Positions 48,601-57,886 of a stretch of 64,000 nt of DNA are shown here, piece after piece (the first letter of the stretch is position 1; the number at the start of each line of letters is the position of its first letter). The stretch spans positions 1 through 64,000 of the forward strand of contig NZ_JNVM01000017.1 in the NCBI RefSeq assembly GCF_000722545.1, written 5' to 3'. This stretch comes from Paenibacillus tyrphae (lineage in GTDB: Bacteria; Bacillota; Bacilli; Paenibacillales; NBRC-103111). A program made the position numbers and the translations under genes. A model generated the notes under the pieces. It had not been told where the DNA came from. It worked only from the letters and a program-made list of their open reading frames with translations, and searched no databases.

Positions 48601-50259
48601 TTAGGTTTCCAGCCGGAATCTTTTCAGTTCGTGCTGCATCTCCTCGGCGATGAGCCGCAGCGTCTTCACCTTCTCCCCCGCCACGTCGAACGCACGCTTT
48701 TGTTCGACCGTCGATGCCATGATCTCTTCGCTGCCAGCCACCGATTGCTCCGTGATCGCGCTGATGCTCTCAATGGCCTGCTGAACCTGGGTACACATCT
48801 TCTGCGAAAGGTTCATGTCGTCCGATAGTGCGGCCAGATGACCCGCAACCTTCTGCACCTTCTCGGAAATTTCGGCAAAAGATTGTCCTGTCGAGGAGGC
48901 AGCTTCCTCCTGTACGCGAGATAACTCCATACTCTCCGACACGGAATCCTTCACCTTATTCATCGCCGAGCCGATCCCTTCGACCGCCTGGAAAATTTGC
49001 TTCGCGGCGCTCACCGACTGGTCTGCCAGCTTCTTCACCTCTCCGGCGACGACCGCAAAGCCTTTGCCCGCTTCGCCTGCCCGGGCCGCTTCAATCGAAG
49101 CGTTCAAGGAAAGCATTGTCGTTTGTCTGGCAAGGCTGGAGACGTAAACGGTCATTTTGGCAATCTCCGCCGCGTTGCCCTCCAGCTCCTGCACGGTCCG
49201 TTCCACGACAGCCATTGCGCTCCGATTGTCGGCCACGACCCGCAATTGTTCCTGCATGGCGCGGCCGCCCAGCTCGATCGCGCGGACCGCTTCTTCGCCG
49301 TACTCCGCCGACCGTGCGGTTTCCGCAAGATTCGCCTCGAACTTCCGCTGCATCTCATCTACGAGAGATACCGTCATCGTCAAATCTTCCGCTATTTTTT
49401 GACTGCCGACGGCCAATTCCTCCGTAGCAGTCGCCACCTGGGCGACGATCCCCTGCATCGTATCGTTGTTCCGATCAATGTCTCTTGCCATGTTGTCCAC
49501 GCGAGTGCCGGCTTGGTCTACCGAACGGACAATGCTGCGGAGGTTACCGATCATTACCCGAAACGATCCGTTCAGTTCGTCCAGCTCGTCTCGCCCCTTC
49601 GTTTCGGCCAGTTCGATCATCAGGTTGCCCTGCGAGATATGCTTCGCAGCGTCGTTCAACCGGCGAATCCGCCGGACGAGCTGCCTGGCCGAAAACGTAT
49701 TATACGTACCGACCGCTACGAGCAGCAGTATGCCTCCCGCCAGAGCCAGCTGCCACGTAAACCGAATGCTTCGCGTCAAGTGACCGGTATAATCGTCGTA
49801 ACGCGCCTGCATCTGGAGGTCGAGCATATGAATATCGTTCTGTATGCCCAGCGTACGAATGGATTGCCGCTTTGCCTCCGGGCTGTTCTTGCCGTTTAAC
49901 GCCTGATCGGCAGCCGCCGTCAGCTCCTTAAACTTCGTATCGATGCTCGCAAGCAGCTTTTGCTGATCTTCCGACAGCGCAGTCCCGCCGGACAAAGCCG
50001 TGATCGTTTTTGCCGCTTGGCCCAGTTGACTTTTCACTCCCGCCTTGTTGCTCTCGGTCATGGAGGACGAGTAATTGTTCAACCCCTGACCAATTTGGAT
50101 CATGCTGCTCTTCAGCTCCCGGATGTTCATCATCGCAGGAACCAACTCATTGTTTTGCGAGTTAATGCTTACCAATTGAAAAATAATATAGGCCACCAAA
50201 GCCAAGGACGCGAGCAGCGAGATCATCGCGCTGCGTACCAGTTTGCCCTGCAGTTTCAT
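48601..50259 (-). CDS. Methyl-accepting chemotaxis protein
   Basis: A 552-residue transducer. Membrane helices lie near residues 11-32 and 165-188, with a 130-residue extracellular four-helix sensor between them (4HB_MCP-like: NNELVPAMMNIRELKSSM, QQKLLASIDTKFKEL). HAMP lies near residues 190-245. The signalling hairpin has the tip EVKKLADQS within AGEAGKGFAVVAGEVKKLADQS-type sequence (around residues 400-420) and the conserved SIEAARAGE. GGAGGAAG precedes the ATG at 50259. The BMP-type lipoprotein gene ends 23 bp upstream, so the two are probably co-transcribed and may act as binding protein and receptor. Confidence 0.92.
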   Translation of the reverse strand: MKLQGKLVRSAMISLLASLALVAYIIFQLVSINSQNNELVPAMMNIRELKSSMIQIGQGLNNYSSSMTESNKAGVKSQLGQAAKTITALSGGTALSEDQQKLLASIDTKFKELTAAADQALNGKNSPEAKRQSIRTLGIQNDIHMLDLQMQARYDDYTGHLTRSIRFTWQLALAGGILLLVAVGTYNTFSARQLVRRIRRLNDAAKHISQGNLMIELAETKGRDELDELNGSFRVMIGNLRSIVRSVDQAGTRVDNMARDIDRNNDTMQGIVAQVATATEELAVGSQKIAEDLTMTVSLVDEMQRKFEANLAETARSAEYGEEAVRAIELGGRAMQEQLRVVADNRSAMAVVERTVQELEGNAAEIAKMTVYVSSLARQTTMLSLNASIEAARAGEAGKGFAVVAGEVKKLADQSVSAAKQIFQAVEGIGSAMNKVKDSVSESMELSRVQEEAASSTGQSFAEISEKVQKVAGHLAALSDDMNLSQKMCTQVQQAIESISAITEQSVAGSEEIMASTVEQKRAFDVAGEKVKTLRLIAEEMQHELKRFRLET

Positions 50260-50281
50260 CGCTTCTTCCTCCGTTACCGAA

Positions 50282-51283
50282 TCATGGTGTTGGGATCGTG
50301 ATGCTTCCGGACGCAAGCTTCTGGATCAGGTCGTCAACCTTCTGCTGCTGCTCCGGCTGCAAGGAAATGACGCGGATCGGCGCGAGGCCGACGCCATTCT
50401 CCTTCAGACCAAATACCATATGCTTCTGCGGAAAACGGCCCGAATTTTGCACAAAAGATTTCACCGCCAGATCGATGGTAACGTCAATATTTTTCAGCAT
50501 CGACGTTACAACGGCTTTCTCCGCAACGAAAAATTGATCCGTATCGACGCCAATCCCGTATTTTCCGCGCTTCGCCGCTTCCTGCAGCACTCCGACACCC
50601 GTAAAACCCGCTGCCGAATACAGGACATCGACCTTTTGTTTATCGATCATCCCGCCGGCAATTTGCGCGCCAAGCGCGGCATTACCAAAATCTCCGGCGT
50701 AGGCTGCGGTGACCTCAGCTTTCGGATTCACCGCTTTAACCCCCTGTTCGAAGCCGTTCTGAAATTTGCGAATGAGCGGCGCGTCCACCCCGCCCACAAA
50801 ACCGACCGCGTTCGAACGGGTGGCCAACCCGGCAATCGCTCCTGCGAGGAAGCTTCCTTCCTCCTCCTTAAACGTAATCGAAGCCACATTCGGCAGGTCC
50901 GACGTCTCGTCGACAATGATAAACTGCCGGTCCGGATGCTGCTTCGCGGCTTTCTCCAAGCTGTCCTTGATCATAAAGCCCAAGCCGATCACAAGATCGC
51001 AGCCATCCTGCGCCAGTTGCTCGAACCCTGCATCGTACGTTTTCGTCTTGGCGATCTCCCGGTAATCAAAAACGATGCCTTGCTCATCGCGGGCCTTGAT
51101 CAGCCCTTGAAACGCGGCATCGCTAAAAGACTGATCTCCCAACCCGACTTCCGACAGCATAATACCGATCTTCATTGGTCGCTGCGCCGCCTTTTCCGCC
51201 TGCTGCGCGCAACCGGCAAGCAACCACAGGCTTACAAGAAGTGAAATCCAACGCATCATCGCTTGTCTGCCCTTCCTCTTCAT
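50282..51283 (-). CDS. BMP-family (Med/PnrA-like) substrate-binding lipoprotein
   Basis: A 333-residue extracellular lipoprotein. Signal peptide with lipobox LLAGC near residue 25. The basic-membrane-protein fold shows MKIGIMLSEVGLGDQSFSDAAFQGL at the mature start, CDLVIGLGFMIKDSLEKAA near 95, VGFVGGVDAPLIRKFQNGFEQGV near 160, and VDVLYSAAGFTGVGVLQEA near 218. BMP proteins bind purine nucleosides or related ligands. There is no ABC permease or ATPase gene adjacent, unlike typical nucleoside importers; the neighbour is a chemoreceptor. GAGGTGACGG precedes the ATG at 51283. Confidence 0.92.
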   Translation of the reverse strand: MKRKGRQAMMRWISLLVSLWLLAGCAQQAEKAAQRPMKIGIMLSEVGLGDQSFSDAAFQGLIKARDEQGIVFDYREIAKTKTYDAGFEQLAQDGCDLVIGLGFMIKDSLEKAAKQHPDRQFIIVDETSDLPNVASITFKEEEGSFLAGAIAGLATRSNAVGFVGGVDAPLIRKFQNGFEQGVKAVNPKAEVTAAYAGDFGNAALGAQIAGGMIDKQKVDVLYSAAGFTGVGVLQEAAKRGKYGIGVDTDQFFVAEKAVVTSMLKNIDVTIDLAVKSFVQNSGRFPQKHMVFGLKENGVGLAPIRVISLQPEQQQKVDDLIQKLASGSITIPTP

Positions 51284-51395
51284 TGTCCGTCACCTCTTAT
51301 ATATGTAAAAAAATTTAGTACCTTTAATATATCGTGCAGAGACAGCTGTAAATAAAGAGTTTAATTTTATATTTAAAAAAACGGCGTAACCGCAA

Positions 51396-51440
51396 AAAAG
51401 CTTAATCAAGCGATGCCGCGGCATGCTTGATTAAGCTTTT
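51396..51440 (-). terminator. Terminator of the GNAT gene at 51.5-51.9 kb
   Basis: A nearly perfect 16-bp inverted repeat, AAAAGCTTAATCAAGC with its partner at 51425-51440 and a GC-rich inner part (ATGCCGCGGCAT). On the minus strand it is followed by six T residues. Confidence 0.82.
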
Positions 51441-51483
51441 GGATTGCTGAGCCTTTAGGACTGCTTACTTCCCCGATTCCGCC

Positions 51484-51906
51484 TCACTGCGCCGCAGCCG
51501 GGATCGGCCGCCGCATCAGCTCCTGCCGCTCGAAGCCGTACTGCTCATACAGCCCGTGCGCGTCCCTGGTACCAAGCACCATCCGGATATCCCGCACCGC
51601 CGGATACTCCACCAGAAACTGCATCAGCGACTTGCCGAGGCCCTGCCCCCGGTGATCGGGGTGCACGATAACGTCGCAGACCCAAGCGAACGTGGCGTAA
51701 TCCGTCACCACCCGCATGAAGCCCACCTGCGCCTCCCCGTGGTAAAGGCCGAAGCAGAGCGAATTTTCAAGACTCCGCAGCACCGTCTCCTTGCTTCGCT
51801 GCGCAGCCCAGTAGCTTGTCTGCAAAAGCGCATAAATCACATCCGGCTGCAGCTCTTCCCGGCAATCGTTAATGCGGTACGGCAGCATTTCGTGCTTCCA
51901 TTCCAT
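51484..51906 (-). CDS. GNAT-family N-acetyltransferase
   Basis: A 140-residue acetyltransferase. The acetyl-CoA loop is VHPDHRGQGLGKSLMQFL near residue 81-98, preceded by the strand WVCDVIV, and the protein ends with H-G-L-Y-E-Q-Y-G-F, the usual C-terminal element. GGAGGGG lies seven bases before the ATG at 51906. It diverges from a MocR regulator; MocR-type genes often regulate the gene beside them, so this acetyltransferase may be the target. Its substrate cannot be read from sequence. Confidence 0.88.
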   Translation of the reverse strand: MEWKHEMLPYRINDCREELQPDVIYALLQTSYWAAQRSKETVLRSLENSLCFGLYHGEAQVGFMRVVTDYATFAWVCDVIVHPDHRGQGLGKSLMQFLVEYPAVRDIRMVLGTRDAHGLYEQYGFERQELMRRPIPAAAQ

Positions 51907-51999
51907 CTGTACCCCTCCTGTAGATGTTGGTTTCGTTGATTTCGTTCAGTATAATGGAGACAGATGACACTCACTTATTTATTTCTCCCATCTGTACCC
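51903..51999. promoter_or_regulatory. Pair of 12-bp direct repeats between GNAT and MocR genes
   Basis: CCATCTGTACCC occurs exactly at 51903-51914 and again at 51988-51999, the same way round and 85 bp apart (about eight DNA turns). The first copy covers the GNAT start codon and the spacer to its ribosome site; the second lies 39 bp before the MocR start. Direct repeats are the usual binding mode of MocR/GabR-type regulators. Confidence 0.55.
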
Positions 52000-52037
52000 G
52001 TACAAAAATATCGACTCCTTCAGGGGGGACTCTGCGC

Positions 52038-53453
52038 ATGAGTATGAATATGAACATAAGTACGAGCATGGGCTGCAAGTTCGAAGCCATCAAAGCGGAC
52101 ATTCAGCGCAAGCTCGCATCCGGCACCATCCGGCCGGGCGCCAAGCTGCCTTCGATCCGCGACGTATCCGTTCAGTACGGGTGCAGCAAAAATACGGCCA
52201 TTCGCGCGTACGACGAGTTGGAACGGGAACACTTGATTTATTCGGTTCCCAAAAGCGGCTATTACGCCGTCGTCCGTTCCGAACACCCCTCCTCCGCCGA
52301 ACAATTAGAGCGAATCGACCTTGCCACCGCGACCCCGGACCCGGCGGTTATGCCGTACGCGGACTTTCAGCATTGCTTGAATCAAGCGATCGAGCGGTAT
52401 CAGGACCAGTTGTTTTCGTATTCGGACCCGCTCGGCTTTATGTCGCTCCGACAGGCGCTGCAAAAGCATCTGACCACGGCGCAGGTATTTGCGGAACCGG
52501 AGCGGATTGCTGTCGTATCCGGTTCCCAGCAGGCGATTCACATGCTGGCCAGCATGCCTTTTCCGAATGGCAAGACGGCCATTCTCGTCGAGCAGCCCAC
52601 CTACTTCGGTATGCTCCGCACGCTGGAGCTGTTGGGCATCACGGCCATCGGCATCGCCCGCACCGACGAAGGGTTCGATCTGGACGAGCTGGAGCGGCAT
52701 TTTCGGACGAACACGATCAAATTTTTTTATACCGTACCGCGGTATCACAATCCGATGGGAACGAGCCTGAGCCAGGAGCAAAAGCAGGCGATCGCCCGGC
52801 TGGCCGAGCGCTACGACGTTTACATCTTGGAGGACGATTATTTGGCCGATCTCGAAACGAAGCGCCGCGCGGACCCGATCTACAGCCTGAACCGCTCCGG
52901 CCACGTCATCTATGTCAAAAGCTTCTCCAAAGTGACGCTGCCGGGCCTGCGGCTCGGCACAGCTGTCCTGCCGAAGCCGCTGCTCGAGACGTTCCGCCTG
53001 TTCAAGGCGTCCACCGATTCGAGCACGTCCGCCTTGTCCCAAGCGGCGCTGGAGCTTTACTTGACGTGCGGCATGTTCGACCGCCACGCCGCGTGGATGC
53101 GCGAGCATTACCGCATCCGGATGGAGGCGCTCCGCATGGCAGCCGCCCGCTACCTGCCGCAGGAGGTCGGCCTGCGCGTGCCGGACGGCGGCGTCTTCGT
53201 ACGGCTGCTTGTGCCGCCGCCGCTGGAGGCCGACGATCTGCTGGCGGCGCTGAAGCAGCAGAACGTCGCAGTCTTGTCCACCGCGCGAGGCTATCTGCGC
53301 ACGTTCGCGAAGGACAACGGCCTGCGCCTGAGCGTCATGCGTGCGAACGAAGTCCAGATCGACGAAGCGATCCGCCGCATCGCCGACTGGATCGAACAGG
53401 CGCGCCACCGCAACCCGCCGCTGCAATGGGAGCCGGTCGTCGACTGGATCTAG
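52038..53453 (+). CDS. MocR-type regulator (GntR helix-turn-helix fused to class I aminotransferase)
   Basis: A 471-residue two-domain regulator. Residues 8-80 form a GntR winged helix (FEAIKADIQRKLASGTIRPG, LPSIRDVSVQYGCSKNTAIRAYDEL). From about residue 95 a fold-type-I PLP domain follows, with the PLP-binding lysine in IYVKSFSKVTLPGLRLG near residue 298 and the usual PRYHNPMG and EDDYLADLE motifs. Such proteins sense PLP or an amino compound and regulate adjacent genes. GGGGGGA precedes the ATG at 52038; the frame is open upstream into the promoter region. It diverges from the GNAT gene. Confidence 0.92.
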   Translation: MSMNMNISTSMGCKFEAIKADIQRKLASGTIRPGAKLPSIRDVSVQYGCSKNTAIRAYDELEREHLIYSVPKSGYYAVVRSEHPSSAEQLERIDLATATPDPAVMPYADFQHCLNQAIERYQDQLFSYSDPLGFMSLRQALQKHLTTAQVFAEPERIAVVSGSQQAIHMLASMPFPNGKTAILVEQPTYFGMLRTLELLGITAIGIARTDEGFDLDELERHFRTNTIKFFYTVPRYHNPMGTSLSQEQKQAIARLAERYDVYILEDDYLADLETKRRADPIYSLNRSGHVIYVKSFSKVTLPGLRLGTAVLPKPLLETFRLFKASTDSSTSALSQAALELYLTCGMFDRHAAWMREHYRIRMEALRMAAARYLPQEVGLRVPDGGVFVRLLVPPPLEADDLLAALKQQNVAVLSTARGYLRTFAKDNGLRLSVMRANEVQIDEAIRRIADWIEQARHRNPPLQWEPVVDWI

Positions 53454-53578
53454 ACGAGGGGATACCGCCTGTCGATTTGCATGAATGTATGACCCATTTC
53501 GGATACTACGACTATGTGTATTTTTCCAAAGACTTCAATCCGTGTCGGAGCTCTTGAACCACGCGAAGGAGGACAATC

Positions 53579-53941
53579 ATGATTAAGAAAATTGCAACGA
53601 CTGCCGTTTATGTCGAGGATCAGCAAAAAGCGAAAACGTTCTGGACGGAGAAGGTCGGCTTCGAGGTCGTAGCCGAGCGCCAAATGATGCCGGGAGCGAG
53701 TTGGCTGGAGGTTGCGCCGAAGGGAGCGGAATCCGCGCTGGTGCTCTATCCGAAAAGCATGATGAAAAACTGGGCCGAGCTGAAGCCGTCCATCGTATTC
53801 GTCTGCGACGATATCGAGAAGACATACGAGACGATGAAAGCGAACGGCGTCACCTTCGAAGGCGAGCTGCAAAAAATGCAGTGGGGCTCCTTCGCCACCT
53901 TCCTCGACGAGGACGGCAATTCGTTCTTGCTCAAAGGCTAG
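53579..53941 (+). CDS. VOC-superfamily (glyoxalase/bleomycin-resistance-like) protein
   Basis: A 120-residue VOC-fold protein with two beta-alpha-beta-beta-beta units: IATTAVYVEDQQKAKTFWTEKVGFEV and PSIVFVCDDIEKTYETMKANGV, ending in ATFLDEDGNSFLLKG. The expected metal ligands are only partly visible: the second-half glutamate position reads D-G-N-S. So the activity (glyoxalase, dioxygenase or binding) is open. AAGGAGG precedes the ATG at 53579. It follows the MocR gene by 125 bp and may form its own unit, with a strong terminator behind it. Confidence 0.88.
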   Translation: MIKKIATTAVYVEDQQKAKTFWTEKVGFEVVAERQMMPGASWLEVAPKGAESALVLYPKSMMKNWAELKPSIVFVCDDIEKTYETMKANGVTFEGELQKMQWGSFATFLDEDGNSFLLKG

Positions 53942-53950
53942 AAAAAAAGA

Positions 53951-53983
53951 GACCGCCCAAACGCCGAAGCGTTTGGGCGGTTC
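53951..53983. terminator. Terminator between the VOC gene and the metallophosphatase gene
   Basis: GACCGCCCAAACGC (53951-53964) pairs with GCGTTTGGGCGGTTC (53969-53983) around a short loop, 9 bp past the VOC stop. It serves the + strand and, given its A-rich left flank, also the opposing gene. Confidence 0.85.
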
Positions 53984-54029
53984 TTACATCTATAGGCGGT
54001 CCGGCTGCCGTAACGGACCGTCGCCCTTC

Positions 54030-56264
54030 TCATTTCCCCGCTGCATACTCGGCCACGACCGGGTCCGAATTCAGCCTCCCGCTCACCGCCTTGATCACGA
54101 ACCGGTACGATGGGGACGAATCCTTTTTCGCTACGGTATAGCTGTAGGTGGCCGTTCCGTCCGCATGACGGACTTTGGCCGTCCAGTTCGGCCCCACTGC
54201 GTCACTCTGCTCGTAAATGCGATAGCCCTCCACAGCCGGTCCCGTATCCGGAGCGGTCCAAGTCAGCTTAATTTGCCCGTCTGCCGTCAGCATCGCTTTG
54301 GCATTTTGCACCTTGTTCGGCTTCGCAGCCGTCTTCTTAATGCTGTATGCGTCGTATCGTTCCGTGCTTCCACCCTTCGTGGTCGTATAAGCTTGGAAAG
54401 ACAGCGTATCGTCCTGGATGGTTACCCCGGTGAACATTTGCTTTTTCGGTTGGCCGGATACGGCCGCGTACGGGAAATCCTCGTCTTTGGGCTTATAAAA
54501 TTTCGGGCCCGCCGTATTGCCGACGAAATATACCGTCCCCTTCGGGTTCAGGACGTGGCCTTCCCCGTCCTTCGTTACCTCTTGAGGCTGACCGGCGTAC
54601 ATTTGATAGCTTCGGGTGTACGTATGGTCGTGTCCCGACAGGACGGCATCGATGCCTAGCTCATCGAACAGGGGCGCCAGATGCTCGCGGAAAAACTTGA
54701 CGTCCGTGCTGCTGGAATGGCTGGCTACGGAATAAATCGACTTGTGGAACAAGACGATTTTCCACTTTTTATCCGTTTTGGCCACTTCGTTACGAAGCCA
54801 CTCCACTTGCTTCTTGAAGACGGGGTCGGAGTCGCCCGAATACTGCGTGTTGAAGACCATGAAATGGGCCGGACCGTAGTCAAAAGCGTACACCGAGCCT
54901 TCCGGGGTGGCGTCCGTTTGCGACTTGTTGCGCAGATGGAAGTGGTAAGCGTAGTTGTTGTAATTTTGGGTTTCATGGTTGCCCAGAATCGGCATCAGCG
55001 GAAAGCGGGATAAAATATCCTTCGGCTCGTTAAGCAGCCACATCCACTGCTCCTCCACATCGCCGTTGTCCACCAGATCGCCCGTATTGACAATGAATTT
55101 GGCATCCGGGAATTTTTGAATCCCTTGCTGGACCGTGTTTTTCCAGATCGTGTAGTCGGCTTGTGTCTTCGCTTGGGAATCGGTCGTATACAGGAAAGTA
55201 AAACCGTTATCGCTTGCAGGCTCCGTCGTAAACGTGCCGATATCGCTCCAATTGCCCGCCGTCCCGTCGCCCAGACGGTAAGCATAGGCGGTGCCGGGCT
55301 TCAAGCCGTCGGCGATGGCTTTATGACTGGAATATTTCGTGAATTTATTGTTAGATTTATCCGCCAACGTCAAATAAACGCTGATCCCTTGCGAAGCGCC
55401 TTGATACGTTTGGACTCCTGTGGACGGAAACGAATTTCCGTTAAGCTTCGAGGCTTCGACGACCTGAAGCTGGGTGCCGGTGATTTTTTCGGACGTGTAC
55501 CAGGCGAACGCCATGCTGGTTTTCGGATCGTCGTAATAAGTTAGCGCGATCGCCGTCGGCTTGCTGCTCTGCGGATTTCCTCCGCTGCCCGAATCGTCGG
55601 GATTCGCAACGAGCTTCATATCCCAATACAGGTCGGAGCTGCTTGCGCTTCCCTGATGTACCTCGGCCGCAAGCACGTTCGCGCCGTCGCGGAGCTTGCT
55701 TTTCAAAATTGCGGTCAGATCGGCCGTTACGGTGCGGGGATCGCTTTTCGACTCGGAGGCCAGTGTAGAGTATCTAATGTCCCCTTCCGGCATATTGAAG
55801 CGGTACGCCTCTTCGCCGTTGACATAGAGCACGACGCCGTCGTCCATCCCGAAAGTCCCTTTAATTTGCTGATAATCGCTTACTTTGGCCGCGTGAACCG
55901 TTGTGTGGAAATACGTGGTCGGGTATTTCTTTTTGGCGTCCAGACCATAGCTGACGGCGGTCTTTACGGGGCCAAACTCTGAAGTTGCGGTGTCCGCCGG
56001 ATAACCGAAAGGCGCTTGTCCGGAGCTCCAGGCGGAGTCGTCGTAGGAAACGGTCTTCCAATCGCCGCCCAAATCTTTCCCCCGGTCGAAATAGCGCCAT
56101 GTGGCATTTCCGGCCAGCAATGTGACGGGACCGGCAGACGACGCGGCGGGACCTTCGGCGGGTTCATCCGCAAGGACCGCTCCCCCTGTAAGCAGCAATT
56201 GGAACACCAGAAGCAGAGACAATACTATCGGCCATCGTTTTCGCTTTAACCCTCTGTTCATCAT
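54030..56264 (-). CDS. Secreted purple-acid-phosphatase-like metallophosphoesterase
   Basis: A 744-residue exported protein. Signal peptide: residues 1-33 (core IVLSLLLVFQLLLTGG). Residues 45-210 form a galactose-binding-like lectin domain (WRYFDRGKDLGGDWKTVSYDDSAW). A purple-acid-phosphatase N-terminal fibronectin-like domain follows (about 235-345). The metallophosphatase core shows FLYTTDSQAK, VNTGDLVDNGDVEEQW, PILGNHE and VLSGHDHTYTR, which supply the two-metal site. A C-terminal Fn3-like domain (about 640-740) completes it. AGAGGAG precedes the ATG at 56264. It probably releases phosphate from extracellular esters; no pho box was recognised upstream. Confidence 0.9.
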   Translation of the reverse strand: MMNRGLKRKRWPIVLSLLLVFQLLLTGGAVLADEPAEGPAASSAGPVTLLAGNATWRYFDRGKDLGGDWKTVSYDDSAWSSGQAPFGYPADTATSEFGPVKTAVSYGLDAKKKYPTTYFHTTVHAAKVSDYQQIKGTFGMDDGVVLYVNGEEAYRFNMPEGDIRYSTLASESKSDPRTVTADLTAILKSKLRDGANVLAAEVHQGSASSSDLYWDMKLVANPDDSGSGGNPQSSKPTAIALTYYDDPKTSMAFAWYTSEKITGTQLQVVEASKLNGNSFPSTGVQTYQGASQGISVYLTLADKSNNKFTKYSSHKAIADGLKPGTAYAYRLGDGTAGNWSDIGTFTTEPASDNGFTFLYTTDSQAKTQADYTIWKNTVQQGIQKFPDAKFIVNTGDLVDNGDVEEQWMWLLNEPKDILSRFPLMPILGNHETQNYNNYAYHFHLRNKSQTDATPEGSVYAFDYGPAHFMVFNTQYSGDSDPVFKKQVEWLRNEVAKTDKKWKIVLFHKSIYSVASHSSSTDVKFFREHLAPLFDELGIDAVLSGHDHTYTRSYQMYAGQPQEVTKDGEGHVLNPKGTVYFVGNTAGPKFYKPKDEDFPYAAVSGQPKKQMFTGVTIQDDTLSFQAYTTTKGGSTERYDAYSIKKTAAKPNKVQNAKAMLTADGQIKLTWTAPDTGPAVEGYRIYEQSDAVGPNWTAKVRHADGTATYSYTVAKKDSSPSYRFVIKAVSGRLNSDPVVAEYAAGK

Positions 56265-56442
56265 CTTCACTCCTCTTCATAAATGAAGTATTTAACCTTT
56301 GATCAAATCAATTCAGCGCTCTCCCTCCTCGCTCCATAAAATCCCACTATATGGAAAACAAAACCATTGTAGCTTTCATTGTAAAAAATTTCAATATGGA
56401 ATAATCCCAGATGAAATTAATCCACCTGCCATTCCCCAAGAG

Positions 56443-56497
56443 AAAAGGGACTCTTCCTTACGCTCCAAGTCGAGCGTGCGGAATGTCCCTCTTTTGC
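56443..56497 (-). terminator. Terminator of the hut operon
   Basis: A long hairpin with arms AAAAGGGAC...TTCC...ACGCTC and GAGCGT...GGAA...GTCCCTCTTTT, about 40 bp past the hutI stop. On the minus strand it ends in TTTTCTCTT. Confidence 0.75.
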
Positions 56498-56538
56498 TCA
56501 TGCTATTTGCTATTGCAAAACGTCTCCATCCGGTTCAG

Positions 56539-57822
56539 CTAGTGCGCCAGCCGCCCATCCCGGACGACGACTTTCCCGCCTTTGACGACCGTATCCACGT
56601 GGTTGATGCCGAAATGATACGGCACATAGGCCAGATTGGCCGCATCGAAAATGACCAGATCGGCCTGCTTGCCCGGCTCCAGGCTACCGACCCGATCACC
56701 GCGCCCGATGGCGTGCGCCGCGTTGACAGTCACGGCCGTCAGCACTTCTTCCGGTGTCAGCCCGAGGTTCAGGCAGCCGAGCGTCATCACGAGCTGGATC
56801 GACTCCGTCGGCGAGCTGCCGGGGTTGTAGTCGGTCGACAGCGCGACGGCGAGGCCGAGCTCGATCATGCGGCGCGCGCGGGCATGCTGCTTCAGCCGCA
56901 GGTTGAACGAGGTCGCCGGCAGGCAGACGGCGATCACGCCGGCATCGCGCATCGCCTCGAACCCGGCGTCGGTCGCGGCCAGCAGATGCTCGGCCGAGAT
57001 GCAGCCGAGCTTGCCCGCAAGCTCCGCGCCGCCTAGCGGCTCGATCTCGTCGGCGTGGATTTTCACGCCGAAGCCGAGCGCCTTGGCCGCCGCCAGAATT
57101 TCCTCGGATTCGGCGGGCGAGAACACGCCGTGCTCGCAGAACACGTCGCAAAATTCGGCCAATCCGAGACGCTTCACCTCCGGCAGCATTTCGCGGATCA
57201 CGAGCTTCACGTAATCAGCCGAGCGGCCCTTGTACTCCTCGGGTACCATGTGCGCGCCCATGAACGTCGAGACGAGCTCGACCGGATGCGCTTCATTCAG
57301 CCGCTTCGTCACCCGAAGCTGCTTTAGCTCGTCCTCAAGCGTGAGGCCGTAGCCGCTTTTCGCCTCGCACGTCGTCACGCCCTGCAGCAGCAGCGTATCG
57401 AGGCTGCGCTTCGCCTTGGCGTACAGCGCGTCCTCCGTCGCCGACCGCGTGGCGCGAACCGTGCTCAGAATGCCGCCGCCCTGCGCCAAAATTTCCAAAT
57501 ACGTCGCGCCCTGCAGCTTCATCGCCAGCTCGTGCTCGCGCGAGCCGCCGTGCACCAGATGGGTGTGCGGGTCGATCAGACCCGGCGTTACCAAGCGGCC
57601 GCCGGCATCAAGCTCCTGCACGACCGGCAGGCCCGCGATCTGCGCGCGTACGTCGGCTTCGGGACCTGCAGCGACAACAAGGCCGTCGCGTACGGCTACG
57701 GCGCCCCCTTTCACGACCGGCACCTCCGCCATGCGGCTGCCTGTACGCGGGCCCACTTCCCCCGCCATCGTGATCAGCTCGCCGATATGGTGCACAAGCA
57801 AATCGATCCGTTGTTGTTCCAT
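56539..57822 (-). CDS. hutI: Imidazolonepropionase
   Basis: Opens the imidazolone ring to give N-formimidoyl-L-glutamate, the third step of histidine breakdown; cytoplasmic. The 427-residue length fits the family. Amidohydrolase motifs: the metal-binding H-x-H in VTPGLIDPHTHLVHGGSRE near residue 85, EAKSGYGLTLEDELK near 150, STFMGAHMVPEEYKG, the histidine of KIHADEIEPLGGAELAG near 245, and the catalytic aspartate in ALSTDYNPGSSPTES near 325. GAGGTG lies seven bases before the ATG at 57822. It is the last gene of hutG-hutU-hutI. Confidence 0.96.
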   Translation of the reverse strand: MEQQRIDLLVHHIGELITMAGEVGPRTGSRMAEVPVVKGGAVAVRDGLVVAAGPEADVRAQIAGLPVVQELDAGGRLVTPGLIDPHTHLVHGGSREHELAMKLQGATYLEILAQGGGILSTVRATRSATEDALYAKAKRSLDTLLLQGVTTCEAKSGYGLTLEDELKQLRVTKRLNEAHPVELVSTFMGAHMVPEEYKGRSADYVKLVIREMLPEVKRLGLAEFCDVFCEHGVFSPAESEEILAAAKALGFGVKIHADEIEPLGGAELAGKLGCISAEHLLAATDAGFEAMRDAGVIAVCLPATSFNLRLKQHARARRMIELGLAVALSTDYNPGSSPTESIQLVMTLGCLNLGLTPEEVLTAVTVNAAHAIGRGDRVGSLEPGKQADLVIFDAANLAYVPYHFGINHVDTVVKGGKVVVRDGRLAH

Positions 57823-57886
57823 CCTCCATCACCTCAATAAAGTCGTCCGACCCGACATCGTTCGGGCCTGACGGAATATTGCAGCA

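Noticed and set aside
52181..53557. 458-codon frame overlapping the MocR gene in another phase
   Set aside because: It is Ala/Arg/Pro/Gly-rich and has no domain, while the MocR frame carries complete HTH and PLP motifs.
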